64,000 nucleotides of DNA from assembly GCA_949948835.1 (NCBI GenBank), contig CATLHF010000002.1:62001-126000 (forward strand), written 5' to 3'. Below the pieces are notes generated by a model. It was not told the DNA's origin. It did not search any database and saw nothing but the letters and a program-made list of their open reading frames with translations. The translations under genes were made by a program, and so were the position numbers. This document shows, piece after piece, positions 48,839 through 57,057 of the stretch. How positions within the stretch are numbered: the first letter of the stretch is position 1; every line of letters begins with the position of its first letter. The DNA comes from an uncultured Clostridia bacterium. GTDB lineage: Bacteria > Bacillota > Clostridia > TANB77 > CAG-508.

Positions 48839-48896
48839 ATAAACCTCCTAACATATGCATACAAATAAGGTAGCATATATTAGGAGGTTTATTTTT
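48839..48896 (+). promoter_or_regulatory. hairpin that hides the ribosome site of the deacetylase gene
   Basis: Arms 48839-48858 and 48873-48892 pair at 19 of 20 positions around a 14-base loop. The second arm holds the AGGAGG ribosome site (48882-48887), and the start codon is at 48897. The T-rich bases after it also allow transcription to stop. The stem would block translation unless melted or rebound. Confidence 0.75.
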
Positions 48897-49709
48897 ATGT
48901 TTCTGGTATTTAATAAACAAAAAATCATATCATATTTAGTAGCTTTTAGTACAGTTGCTATTTTACTTAGTGGAGCAACTCTTTTTGTACAAAAAGAAGA
49001 TACCATCCAAACTTCAGCAAAACCTGGTAAGTTACTTCCAATTTATTCGGTTGCAACAGAAGAGAAAAAGATTTCTCTTACCATTAATTGTGCTTGGAAC
49101 GCAGATGATATTGACAGAATATTGGACACATTAAGTAAATATAAAGTGCATGTTACCTTTTTTATGGTGGGGGACTGGGTAGATAGATTTCCAGAAGCGG
49201 TTAAGAAAATTGCAGAAGCAGGGCATGAAATTGCAAACCATTCTAATACACATCCACATGTAAATCAAATGACATTTGAAAAAAATGAACAACAAATTAA
49301 AGAATGTGCTGATAAAATAGAAAAGTTAACGGGAAAAAGAAGTGTTTTATATAGAGGTCCTTACGGAGAATATAATGATGTCGTAATAAAAGCTGCCGAA
49401 AGTCAGAAACATAGAACAATTCAATGGTCTCTAGATACATTAGATTATAAAGGATTAACAGGAGAAGAAATGTGGAATCGATTAAAAGATAAATTAAAAT
49501 CAGGAGATATTATATTAATGCATAATGGAACGAAGCATACAGCAGATGCATTAGATAAACTAATATATAATATACAAGAAAAAGGTTTTGAAATTGTTAA
49601 AGTTACGGATTTAATTTATCATGAAAATGATACAATTGATGCAAATGGAATGCAAAAATTGGTAAAAGAAAAGAATAACAACGATAATAACGGACATAAT
49701 AATTCTTAA
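48897..49709 (+). CDS. polysaccharide deacetylase (PdaB-like)
   Basis: Protein of 270 aa. A membrane anchor spans about residues 10-30. ISLTINCAWNADDID (about 59-73) holds the catalytic Asp pair, HEIANHSNTHPH (about 115-126) the HSxxH metal site, and YRGPYGEYND the next motif. These are hallmarks of peptidoglycan or chitin deacetylases; the related PdaB is needed for spore cortex. The C-terminus is Asn-rich. It is controlled by the upstream hairpin. ATG 48897 is chosen because AGGAGG lies ten bases before it. Confidence 0.88.
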   Translation: MFLVFNKQKIISYLVAFSTVAILLSGATLFVQKEDTIQTSAKPGKLLPIYSVATEEKKISLTINCAWNADDIDRILDTLSKYKVHVTFFMVGDWVDRFPEAVKKIAEAGHEIANHSNTHPHVNQMTFEKNEQQIKECADKIEKLTGKRSVLYRGPYGEYNDVVIKAAESQKHRTIQWSLDTLDYKGLTGEEMWNRLKDKLKSGDIILMHNGTKHTADALDKLIYNIQEKGFEIVKVTDLIYHENDTIDANGMQKLVKEKNNNDNNGHNNS

Positions 49710-49734
49710 GAAAAAACAAGAGGAGAAGAAAGAA

Positions 49735-50241
49735 ATGTCTTTTGTAGGGATTATTTGTCATTCGAAACAAGAAAAGTATATTAAACAAATACTAACAACT
49801 AATTTACCAAATGAAAATATAATCATACTAAAAGAAGATAATATTGAAAACTTCAAAAATATTACGTTTGAAACCATTGCTATATTTTCTAGCAAAGAAA
49901 CTATTTTCAAAAAAAATGAGATGATAGCAAATATCATTAAAAAGGCAAAATATCTTATCATGAATTCAGATGAAAAGATATTACTCGATGAGATAAAAAT
50001 GATAAGTGGAAATATTATCACATATGGATTTAACACAAAAAGTACAATTACCACATCTAGTGTTAACGAAGAAAGTATATTAGTTTGTATACAAAGAACC
50101 ATAAAAAATCGATTAGAAGAAGTAATAGAATCACAAGAAATTGAAGTGAAAAATGCTACTTATAGAGTAAATACATCTATCATTATGGGGATTTTTTCGA
50201 TATTATTAGTTTGTGGAAAACAACAATTAGAGATAGAATAA
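49735..50241 (+). CDS. hypothetical protein
   Basis: Protein of 168 aa without a recognised domain. It begins MSFVGIICHSKQEKYIKQI and has ITYGFNTKSTITTSSV (about residues 97-112), a stretch that recalls Mur ligase central domains, but the ligase active sites are absent. The C-terminus is weakly hydrophobic (SIIMGIFSILLVCG). GAGGAG precedes ATG 49735; probably co-transcribed with the deacetylase gene. Confidence 0.55.
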   Translation: MSFVGIICHSKQEKYIKQILTTNLPNENIIILKEDNIENFKNITFETIAIFSSKETIFKKNEMIANIIKKAKYLIMNSDEKILLDEIKMISGNIITYGFNTKSTITTSSVNEESILVCIQRTIKNRLEEVIESQEIEVKNATYRVNTSIIMGIFSILLVCGKQQLEIE

Positions 50242-50391
50242 AATAAAAAAATGGAAAATTTAAACTTTTTATGTAGACAAAACCAAAAAAACATAGTATA
50301 ATAGACCTATACGGATAAAAAAATATTCTAAAATACGTACTTAATGAATAAGATACATTAGACAAATTTAAAATAAGTAGGGAGGAAAAAA

Positions 50392-51087
50392 ATGAATATA
50401 AACTATGCGGATAATAACCATTTAGTTTTAATGGGAAAGGTAACAAGTGAAAAAAGATTTAGTCACGAAATTTATGGAGAATGTTTTTACATATTTGATA
50501 TGGAGGTACCTCGTCTAAGTAATACATCTGATGTTATACCAGTAACGGTATCAGAAAGATTAATTTCAGATGAAAAACTAATAATAGGTGCAAATGTTTT
50601 AATTAAAGGACAATTTAGATCATATAATAGTTATGAAAATGAAAAAAATAAATTAGTGTTAACCGTATTTGCGAAAGATATTTACTTTGAAGAAGAAATA
50701 GAAGGACAAATGGAAACAGAGGAAAATAAAGAATCTGCATCAAATGAAGTTACTTTAACAGGATATGTTTGTAAAAAACCAATTTATCGCCAAACACCAT
50801 TTGGACGTGAAATTGCAGATTTACTATTAGCAGTAAATCGTGCTTACAATAAATCAGATTATATTCCAGCAATTGCATGGGGAAGAACAGCAAGATTTTG
50901 CCAAAACATTGAAGTAGGAACCGAAGTAAAAGTAACAGGACGTGTTCAATCTAGAACATATGAGAAAAAATTCGAAGATGGAACATCTATTACAAAAGTT
51001 GCTTATGAAGTATCTATTGCAAGCTTAGAGATTATTGATGAAAAAGGTTCTTCAGAAGAAAACGAAAACCAAGAAGAAGCAATGTAA
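50392..51087 (+). CDS. single-stranded DNA-binding protein with two OB folds
   Basis: Protein of 231 aa. Two OB folds lie at about residues 8-100 and 117-215; the second reads VTLTGYVCKKPIYRQTPFGREIADLLLAVNR, a clear SSB motif. An acidic Glu/Asn tail (about 218-231) may bind partners, as in SSB. Longer than classic SSB (about 150 aa), so a paralogue. GGGAGG precedes ATG 50392. Gene has no CGG codon. Confidence 0.85.
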   Translation: MNINYADNNHLVLMGKVTSEKRFSHEIYGECFYIFDMEVPRLSNTSDVIPVTVSERLISDEKLIIGANVLIKGQFRSYNSYENEKNKLVLTVFAKDIYFEEEIEGQMETEENKESASNEVTLTGYVCKKPIYRQTPFGREIADLLLAVNRAYNKSDYIPAIAWGRTARFCQNIEVGTEVKVTGRVQSRTYEKKFEDGTSITKVAYEVSIASLEIIDEKGSSEENENQEEAM

Positions 51088-51190
51088 CATATTGACAAGT
51101 TAAAGAATATATATTATTATGCTTATAACAGCTGTAAAAGTCGTGTTTTACAGAAAGCAATTAAATCGTTTGTATTCATATACAACACAG

Positions 51191-51222
51191 AAAAACCCAG
51201 AGTTCGCACCTCTGGGTTTTTT
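51191..51222. terminator. terminator
   Basis: AAAAACCCAGAG and CTCTGGGTTTTT arms. The start codon of a tiny minus-strand gene lies about 90 bases to the right. Confidence 0.85.
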
Positions 51223-51235
51223 ATGTACTGTCGTA

Positions 51236-51313
51236 CTATTCTTTGTCGTGTTGTCCTTTGCATAATACCAGTACTAGCATTATTAAGAAAACAATCATAT
51301 CGTTAGTAGACAT
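51236..51313 (-). CDS. tiny hydrophobic peptide
   Basis: Frame of 25 codons: MSTNDMIVFLIMLVLVLCKGQHDKE. A GAAGGTG site sits seven bases before the ATG. One short membrane helix and a charged tail give the look of a type I toxin or of a small membrane regulator. The terminator at 51191-51222 would end its message. Too short to be sure. Confidence 0.4.
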   Translation of the reverse strand: MSTNDMIVFLIMLVLVLCKGQHDKE

Positions 51314-51467
51314 ACCACACCTTCTTTCTATAAAGGATTGAATATATTATAAATAAACACATACAAAAAGTTAACATAGTTACAAACAAAAGTTTATATA
51401 ATAATTACAAAAAACCTTCATGGGACATAGTATAATTTGCATACAATAAACATAAGGAGGAATTAGT
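51314..51467. other. intergenic region without a clear gene
   Basis: AT-rich region of about 150 bases. A possible promoter for the gene at 51468 (TAGTATAATTTGC at 51428-51440) is the only feature I see. Confidence 0.4.
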
Positions 51468-51761
51468 ATGTTAGATGGAAAATATGGTTGTAGCCTAAAT
51501 ACACCAATGGGCCCAATTAATGGAACGATTACACTAATGACAAATGGTAATACAGCACAAGGAATACTAGAAACAATGGGAATGAAAAACCAGTTTAAAG
51601 GAAATAAAACAAAAGAAAATGAATGTACTTTTAGTGGAAATTTTAATACACCAATGGGAGCAATTCAATACACAGCAACTTGCATGGTAAATGGAAACAT
51701 ATTAGAACTAATGGCAAATACCAATAAAGGAAGCTTTAAAATACAAGGAAAACGTATGTAA
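51468..51761 (+). CDS. small protein with an internal repeat
   Basis: Protein of 97 aa made of two similar halves: NTPMGPINGTITLMTNGN (about residues 11-28) and NTPMGAIQYTATCMVNGN (about 64-81). No signal peptide or membrane helix. The beta-rich repeat suggests a small barrel. I do not know its function. AAGGAGG precedes ATG 51468. Confidence 0.7.
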   Translation: MLDGKYGCSLNTPMGPINGTITLMTNGNTAQGILETMGMKNQFKGNKTKENECTFSGNFNTPMGAIQYTATCMVNGNILELMANTNKGSFKIQGKRM

Positions 51762-51877
51762 TTTGCATAATTTAACATAATGTAGTATAATATTTATTAG
51801 ATATGGGATTTCCAAAGCAACATTTTCCTATATGTATATAGTAACAATTGTTAAAATACAAAATGGAGGAAACAAAA

Positions 51878-52078
51878 ATGACAAAGAAAACAAAGACAGA
51901 ATTTGATTTGGCTGCAGAAGCAATGAACAATGCTGGTTACCCAAACATCACGGCTGACATGATTGAAAAAAGCGAGAATAAGTATGGAGCACTTGTCTAT
52001 ATTGCGGTGGTCGGAGATGCGATGGCAATCTATACTCCTCAGTACAGGAGAAAGCCAGTTAAGTTCATTTCTTTCTAA
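51878..52078 (+). CDS. small hypothetical protein, foreign-looking
   Basis: Protein of 66 aa: MTKKTKTEFDLAAEAMNNAG, acidic N-terminal half, then GALVYIAVVGDAMAIYTPQYRRK. No family recognised. GC3 is higher than in neighbours (GGTTACCCAAACATCACG), suggesting transfer. GGAGG precedes ATG 51878, and a strong terminator follows. Confidence 0.6.
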   Translation: MTKKTKTEFDLAAEAMNNAGYPNITADMIEKSENKYGALVYIAVVGDAMAIYTPQYRRKPVKFISF

Positions 52079-52084
52079 GTAGCA

Positions 52085-52119
52085 GAGAATCCCCTTGCGA
52101 AAGCAGGGGGATTCTTTTT
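52085..52119 (+). terminator. terminator
   Basis: AGAATCCCCTTGC and GCAGGGGGATTCT arms followed by TTTTT. Confidence 0.9.
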
Positions 52120-52214
52120 TAACATTTTCTTAAAACTTATTAAGAAATTATTAAATGAGTTAAGTGTAATAAAAAAACGTGTATAATGAAAACAGAAAAA
52201 GAAGGAGGAGAAAA

Positions 52215-52894
52215 ATGGAGATTTTAAAAGTAGAAAATTTATCAAAAATCTATGGAAAAGGAGAAACGAGTGTTAAAGCAATTGATAATATATCGTTTAG
52301 TGTGGAGGAAGGAGAATTTGTTGCAATTATTGGTCCATCAGGTTCACGGAAAATCAACTATGCTTCATATTTTAGGAGGAGTCGATAGACCAACATCTCG
52401 GAAAAGTATATATAAAAGGGCAAGATGTGTATTCATTAAATAATAATGATTTAGCTATTTTTAGAAGAAGGAATGTGGGACTTATTTATCAATTTTATAA
52501 TTTAATTCCTATTTTAAATGTAGAAGAAAATATTTCATTACCGGTTTTATTAGATGGTAAAAAAGTAGATGAGGTAAGATTAAAAGAAATTATTAAAACA
52601 TTAGGACTAGAACAAAGAGTAAAGCACTTACCAAATGAATTATCTGGTGGTCAACAACAACGTGTATCGATTGGAAGAAGTTTAATAAGTAACCCTGCTA
52701 TCATTTTAGCAGATGAACCAACAGGAAATTTAGACAGTAAAAATTCAGAAGAGATATTAGAATTACTAAAATATTCAAATAAAAAATATCATCAAACATT
52801 AATTATGATTACACACGATTTAAATATTGCACGCGAGGCAGATAGAATGATTAAAATTCAAGATGGAAAAATATTTAGTGATGAGAGAAAATAA
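52215..52894 (+). CDS. MacB-type ABC transporter ATPase, needs two +1 frameshifts
   Basis: Complete protein of 225 aa, the usual length. The zero frame from ATG 52215 (GGAGGAG upstream) meets CGG at 52347 after 44 codons. Skipping the C gives [23 protein letters not shown], the Walker A. Only 17 codons later a second CGG (52399) must also be skipped, giving GKVYIKGQDVY. The Q-loop, LSGGQQQRV signature and ILADEPTGNLDS Walker B follow normally. A MacB-like permease is next in the operon. Confidence 0.9.
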
Positions 52895-52914
52895 AGCTTG
52901 GAAAGGAAAGAGAT

Positions 52915-55536
52915 ATGAACATATTAAACAAATTGACATCTAATTATTTAAAGCTAAACAAGAAAAGAACGATTGTAACCATTATTGGTATTATTTTATC
53001 TGGTGCCATGATTACAGCAGTTGCAACTCTTGCTGTTTCTTTTCAACGCTTTATGTTAGATGTAGAAATAAGTAATGATGGTGCGTGGGAAGCAATTTTT
53101 AAAGATGTTAAAACCGAAGATATAGGAGAAATTGTACACGATAAAAGATTTACAAATGCGATGCTTATGGTGCCAGTAGGAATGGCTAAAAACCCATATT
53201 CAGATGATCCATTTTGTTATATAAAAGCATATTCAAAAGAAGCTTTAACAAATATGAAAATTCGTTTAATAGAGGGACGATTACCAGAAAATGAAAATGA
53301 AATTGTATTAAGTAATACCTTTTTTGATGGGAAAGAAAATGAACCTAAGATTGGAGATACCATTACATTGGAACTAGGAAAAAGAATGAGTGATGGTTAT
53401 GAGTTAATAGGTTCTGCAGAAGCCCCAAATGAAACGTTTATACAAGAAGAAACCAAAACATACCTTGTTTGTGGAAAAATAAAAAGACCAGATTTTGAAA
53501 CATCACGAGACCATTATACATCTGGTGTAACACTGCTTGATGAAACAAAACCAATCACAAAAGACAAAGTTGACATTGGTGTCATTTCTAAAAATGTTAA
53601 AAACTTATATAAGGATACAGAAGAAATAGCGGACGAATTAGGTATGCATACAATAAATGCAATTGGACAAAAAACATACCAATTAAGCTATAATACATAT
53701 GTGTTAACGTATAAAGGTGTTAACCGTACAACAGGATTTCAAGGAATGTTATATTCGGTATGTGGTATTTTAATTGCGGTTATTATGATAGGGTCAATTC
53801 TAGTTATATATAACAGTTTTGCAATATCTGTATCGGAAAGAAAAAAACAATTTGGAATGCTATCATCGGTTGGAGCAACGAAAAAGCAAATTCAAAAATC
53901 TGTCTTATATGAAGGAGCAATGTTAGGTGGAATTGGAATTCCACTTGGTATTATATCTGGAATTGGCGGAATTGGAATTACCTTAACAATTGTAAATAAC
54001 CTATTAAAACCAATGATGAGGGAAGAGAATGTAAATTGGAATTTACATTTAGTTGTATCTTGGCAGGCCGTTATCATAGCAGCTGTTTTGATTGCAATTA
54101 CTATTTATTTATCTGTTATGATTCCTGCAAAACGTGCAAGTAAAATTAGTCCAATTGAAGCAATACGTGGAAATGATGATATTAAAGTGAAAGCAAAAAA
54201 ATTAAAAACAAGAAAGTGGATAAGAAAGCTATTTGGAATTGAAGGAGAATTAGCGCTAAAGAATTTAAAAAGAAGTAAGAAAAAATATCGTACAACAGTA
54301 ATATCCCTAATGATTAGTATTATTCTATTTATATCGGTTAGTGGGTTTGTAGGGTATATGTATGGCGGATTTGATGCTATGTATCGAAGTGTAGATTATG
54401 ATTATATGATTTTGATTTATGGAACAGATACGAAAATAAGTGAGGAAGAAAAGGATAAAGTAAAAGAAAAAATAGAAAACTCGAAAAACATTGATAAACT
54501 ATCCATTGTTGAAAAGTTATATGCACAGACTTCGATGCCAGAAGATAGATTAGATAAAAATATGCAAAAAGCAATTCGAGAAAAAGAACAAGTAAAACAA
54601 TATTTTTATAAAGAAGATGAACAATACCGAGTTGGAGTTAATGTGATAACTTTAAATGATAAGCAAATGCAAGACTATTTAAAACAAGTAGGACTAGAAA
54701 AATTAGAGGAAAATCAAGTTGTTTTAATTAACTATGTGGACTTATTAAGGGTTGCCAAAATAGAGGGAAATCTAACCAATTTGAAATCAAATGAGACAAT
54801 TACCGTAGAAGCTCAAGTAAGACAAAAAAATAGCCTAAAAGAAGATGAAATAGCTTACAAAACGATTCGTAAAGAATTTGAAATTGTAAAGGTAACCGAT
54901 AAAATGCCATTTGGAGTAGAAAATAAAGATAATCCAACATTAACTGCAGTGACTACAAAAAAAGGAATACAAAACCTAAGTGATGAAATTTACACAAATA
55001 TGTACTTTACGGCAAAAGAAGAAGGAGCATTAGAAGAGGAATTAAAAGAAATTGAAAAAACAACCACAAATGTAAGTATTTATATAGAAAATGTGAAAGA
55101 GACCATACAACAGCAAAGAAACCTAAAATTAATTATTAACATCTTTTTATATGGATTTATAGCATTAATTTCTGCTATTGGAATTGCTAATATCTTTAAT
55201 ACCATATCAACCAATATCAATTTACGAAAACGTGAATTTGCTATGTTAAAATCTATTGGGATGACAGAGAAAGGATTTAAAAAAATGCTAGATTTAGAAT
55301 GTATTTTCTATGGAACAAAAGCATTGCTTCTAGGTTTACCAATTGGAATACTAATTTGCTATTTGCTAAACCAAGGCTTTGGAAATTTAATAGAATTTGC
55401 ATTTGGCTTACCATGGGCAAGTATTATTATTTCAATTGTTAGCGTATATGTTGTTGTGTTTATGACGATGCTATATTCAAGTAGTAAAATGAGAGAAGAA
55501 AATATAATTGATACATTACGAGATGAGAATATATAA
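52915..55536 (+). CDS. MacB/FtsX-type ABC transporter permease
   Basis: Protein of 873 aa with two FtsX-type domains. Membrane helices lie at about residues 20-40, 285-310, 340-365, 400-420, 465-485, 755-775, 805-830 and 840-860, with large extracellular loops between. AKRASKISPIEAIR is the linker typical of FtsX domains. With the ATPase gene before it, it forms an efflux or lipoprotein-handling system such as peptide resistance exporters. No CGG in 873 codons. Confidence 0.9.
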   Translation: MNILNKLTSNYLKLNKKRTIVTIIGIILSGAMITAVATLAVSFQRFMLDVEISNDGAWEAIFKDVKTEDIGEIVHDKRFTNAMLMVPVGMAKNPYSDDPFCYIKAYSKEALTNMKIRLIEGRLPENENEIVLSNTFFDGKENEPKIGDTITLELGKRMSDGYELIGSAEAPNETFIQEETKTYLVCGKIKRPDFETSRDHYTSGVTLLDETKPITKDKVDIGVISKNVKNLYKDTEEIADELGMHTINAIGQKTYQLSYNTYVLTYKGVNRTTGFQGMLYSVCGILIAVIMIGSILVIYNSFAISVSERKKQFGMLSSVGATKKQIQKSVLYEGAMLGGIGIPLGIISGIGGIGITLTIVNNLLKPMMREENVNWNLHLVVSWQAVIIAAVLIAITIYLSVMIPAKRASKISPIEAIRGNDDIKVKAKKLKTRKWIRKLFGIEGELALKNLKRSKKKYRTTVISLMISIILFISVSGFVGYMYGGFDAMYRSVDYDYMILIYGTDTKISEEEKDKVKEKIENSKNIDKLSIVEKLYAQTSMPEDRLDKNMQKAIREKEQVKQYFYKEDEQYRVGVNVITLNDKQMQDYLKQVGLEKLEENQVVLINYVDLLRVAKIEGNLTNLKSNETITVEAQVRQKNSLKEDEIAYKTIRKEFEIVKVTDKMPFGVENKDNPTLTAVTTKKGIQNLSDEIYTNMYFTAKEEGALEEELKEIEKTTTNVSIYIENVKETIQQQRNLKLIINIFLYGFIALISAIGIANIFNTISTNINLRKREFAMLKSIGMTEKGFKKMLDLECIFYGTKALLLGLPIGILICYLLNQGFGNLIEFAFGLPWASIIISIVSVYVVVFMTMLYSSSKMREENIIDTLRDENI

Positions 55537-55556
55537 GTATAAAAATGAAAAAATAG

Positions 55557-55586
55557 CACACCTTATATAAAAAGATATGAGGTGTG
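55557..55586 (+). promoter_or_regulatory. hairpin over the ribosome site of the next gene
   Basis: CACACCT (55557-55563) pairs with AGGTGTG (55580-55586), followed by TTTTT. The 3' arm includes GAGGTG, the likely ribosome site before ATG 55592. It may also end the permease transcript. Confidence 0.6.
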
Positions 55587-55591
55587 TTTTT

Positions 55592-55807
55592 ATGAATGAA
55601 AACCTAGAAAAGAAAATTACAAAGGAAGAAACGAAAAAGAAAAATATGAAAAAAGCAAGACAAGAGTTTGGCGTAGAAGTAGGGGAAGACAGTACAAAGT
55701 ATGGCGAATTTATTTCATCATATTTTGCTTGGGTGTCACTACCAGAACAAAAATCAAAAGCAGAGAAAATGCAAAATATGACGAAAAAAGAAGATAAGAA
55801 AAAATAA
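55592..55807 (+). CDS. small charged protein
   Basis: Protein of 71 aa, very rich in Lys and Glu, from ATG 55592 (ATG 55577 is possible too). The middle (EFGVEVGEDSTKYGEFISSYFAWVSLPEQ) is less charged. No family recognised; it is not a classical small acid-soluble spore protein. Lies before the ctsR promoter. Confidence 0.5.
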   Translation: MNENLEKKITKEETKKKNMKKARQEFGVEVGEDSTKYGEFISSYFAWVSLPEQKSKAEKMQNMTKKEDKKK

Positions 55808-55863
55808 TTTAAGATAAATGGAATAGAAGAGCAAAAATAAGAATATATTATAAATAGATTTAT

Positions 55864-55917
55864 TTGAAATAAAAAATAAATCTTGTATAATATTAATATA
55901 GGTCAAAGAAAGTCAAA
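55864..55917 (+). promoter_or_regulatory. ctsR operon promoter and CtsR operator
   Basis: TTGAAA (55864-55869), 16-base spacer, TATAAT (55886-55891). GGTCAAAGAAAGTCAAA (55901-55917) fits the CtsR box, a direct heptad repeat. CtsR would therefore repress its own operon. Confidence 0.85.
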
Positions 55918-55938
55918 GTCAAAAAGGAGGAATGCAAA

Positions 55939-56392
55939 ATGAGAATGTCAGATGTAATAGAAGAATTTATAAAAGACTTATTAAAAGATGAAGATGAATA
56001 TATTGAAATACAAAGAAATGAGCTTGCAGAACATTTTAATTGTGTTCCATCGCAGATTAACTATGTGATACAAACAAGATTTAAACCATCACAAGGCTAC
56101 TATGTAGAAAGTAAGCGTGGAGGACGGAGGCCATATTCGAATTAAGAAAGTAAATATTACAAAAAGTAATTATTTAATGCATATTATTGCGAATATGGAA
56201 GGAGAAATTACAGCAGGAGAAGTAGATATATATTTAAGTAATTTTTTATCATATGGAATTATTTCTGAAAAAGAAGCAAAACTTTTAAAGGTAGCAACAA
56301 GTGACAATGTTTTAACAGTATCACCAGAAATTAGAGATAGTCTAAGAGCAAATATTTTTAAAAATATGCTGTTAAATTTAGTAGAAGATTAA
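55939..56392 (+). CDS. ctsR: heat-shock repressor CtsR, needs one +1 frameshift
   Basis: Complete protein of 150 aa. The winged-helix N-terminus ([13 protein letters not shown]...[16 protein letters not shown]) is normal. CGG at 56125 (62 codons in) interrupts the glycine loop; the zero frame stops six codons later. Skipping the C gives [14 protein letters not shown], the conserved glycine-rich DNA-binding wing, which is also the heat-sensing element of CtsR. GGAGG precedes ATG 55939. First gene of the ctsR-mcsA-mcsB-clpC group and autoregulated by the box upstream. Confidence 0.92.
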
Positions 56393-56412
56393 GGTAAAAA
56401 GGAGTGATTTTT

Positions 56413-56952
56413 ATGCTATGTGAAAATTGTAGAGAAAACGAGGCAAATGTAAAGTATACACAAATTATAAATGGAGTAAAGAAGGAAATGAGACTTTGTG
56501 AGCATTGTGCAAATGAGTTAGGTATTGGTGAGATGGATTTTAGTATGCCAATTAATTTATCAAGCTTTTTAAGTGAATTTTTTGAAGATACAGAAGATAA
56601 CTTTTTACCAGAATTTACGAAAAAAGAGGAACTACAATGTAACGAATGTGGTATGACATATGATGAGTTTGTTCATACTGGAAAATTTGGTTGTGCTAAT
56701 TGCTATAATACATTTTCAAATAAGATTGATCCAATCTTAAAAAATTTGCATGCAGCAAATCGCCATGTTGGAAGAAAAGGCAAGATAACAAAAACAGTAT
56801 TAAATAAAACAGATATGCAGAAGAAAGAAACGTCTCAAACAAGGGGTTCGAAAATGGAGCAATTAAAAGAAGAATTAAAACAAGCAATAAAAGAAGAACG
56901 TTATGAAGATGCAGCGCATATTCGTGATACAATTAAAGAATTAGAAAAATAG
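56413..56952 (+). CDS. mcsA: McsA, activator of arginine kinase McsB
   Basis: Protein of 179 aa. Zinc-finger pairs CENCRENEA / CEHCANEL and CNECGMTYDEF / CANCYNTF (about residues 3-35 and 78-100), then a UVR motif at the C-terminus (LKQAIKEERYEDAAHIRDTIKELE). It holds McsB active. ATG 56413 follows AAGGAG. Confidence 0.95.
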   Translation: MLCENCRENEANVKYTQIINGVKKEMRLCEHCANELGIGEMDFSMPINLSSFLSEFFEDTEDNFLPEFTKKEELQCNECGMTYDEFVHTGKFGCANCYNTFSNKIDPILKNLHAANRHVGRKGKITKTVLNKTDMQKKETSQTRGSKMEQLKEELKQAIKEERYEDAAHIRDTIKELEK

Positions 56953-57057
56953 CGCATAGATTGCATAATGTACAACCTATGAAATATAACAAATAATGTA
57001 GAGGAGTGCATTGCGCATCTGATAAAAGATAAAATTAAATGATAGGAGGAATAGTAT

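Noticed and set aside
1222..56392. The nine broken genes as nine pseudogenes
   Set aside because: All breaks have one form (extra C before GGN in phase). No other stops, deletions or drift occur in these genes, and active sites are complete. Random decay would give mixed lesions.
1222..56392. Extra C as a systematic sequencing error
   Set aside because: Not fully excluded. But errors before GG should occur in all codon phases and in non-coding DNA; here all 12 put CGG in frame. CGG in other phases (such as TCG GAA, ACG GAA, GAC GGA) causes no trouble. The sites are not homopolymers.
1222..56392. CGG reassigned to another amino acid
   Set aside because: Reading CGG as any amino acid leaves the frame wrong; a base must be skipped to restore the protein at every site.
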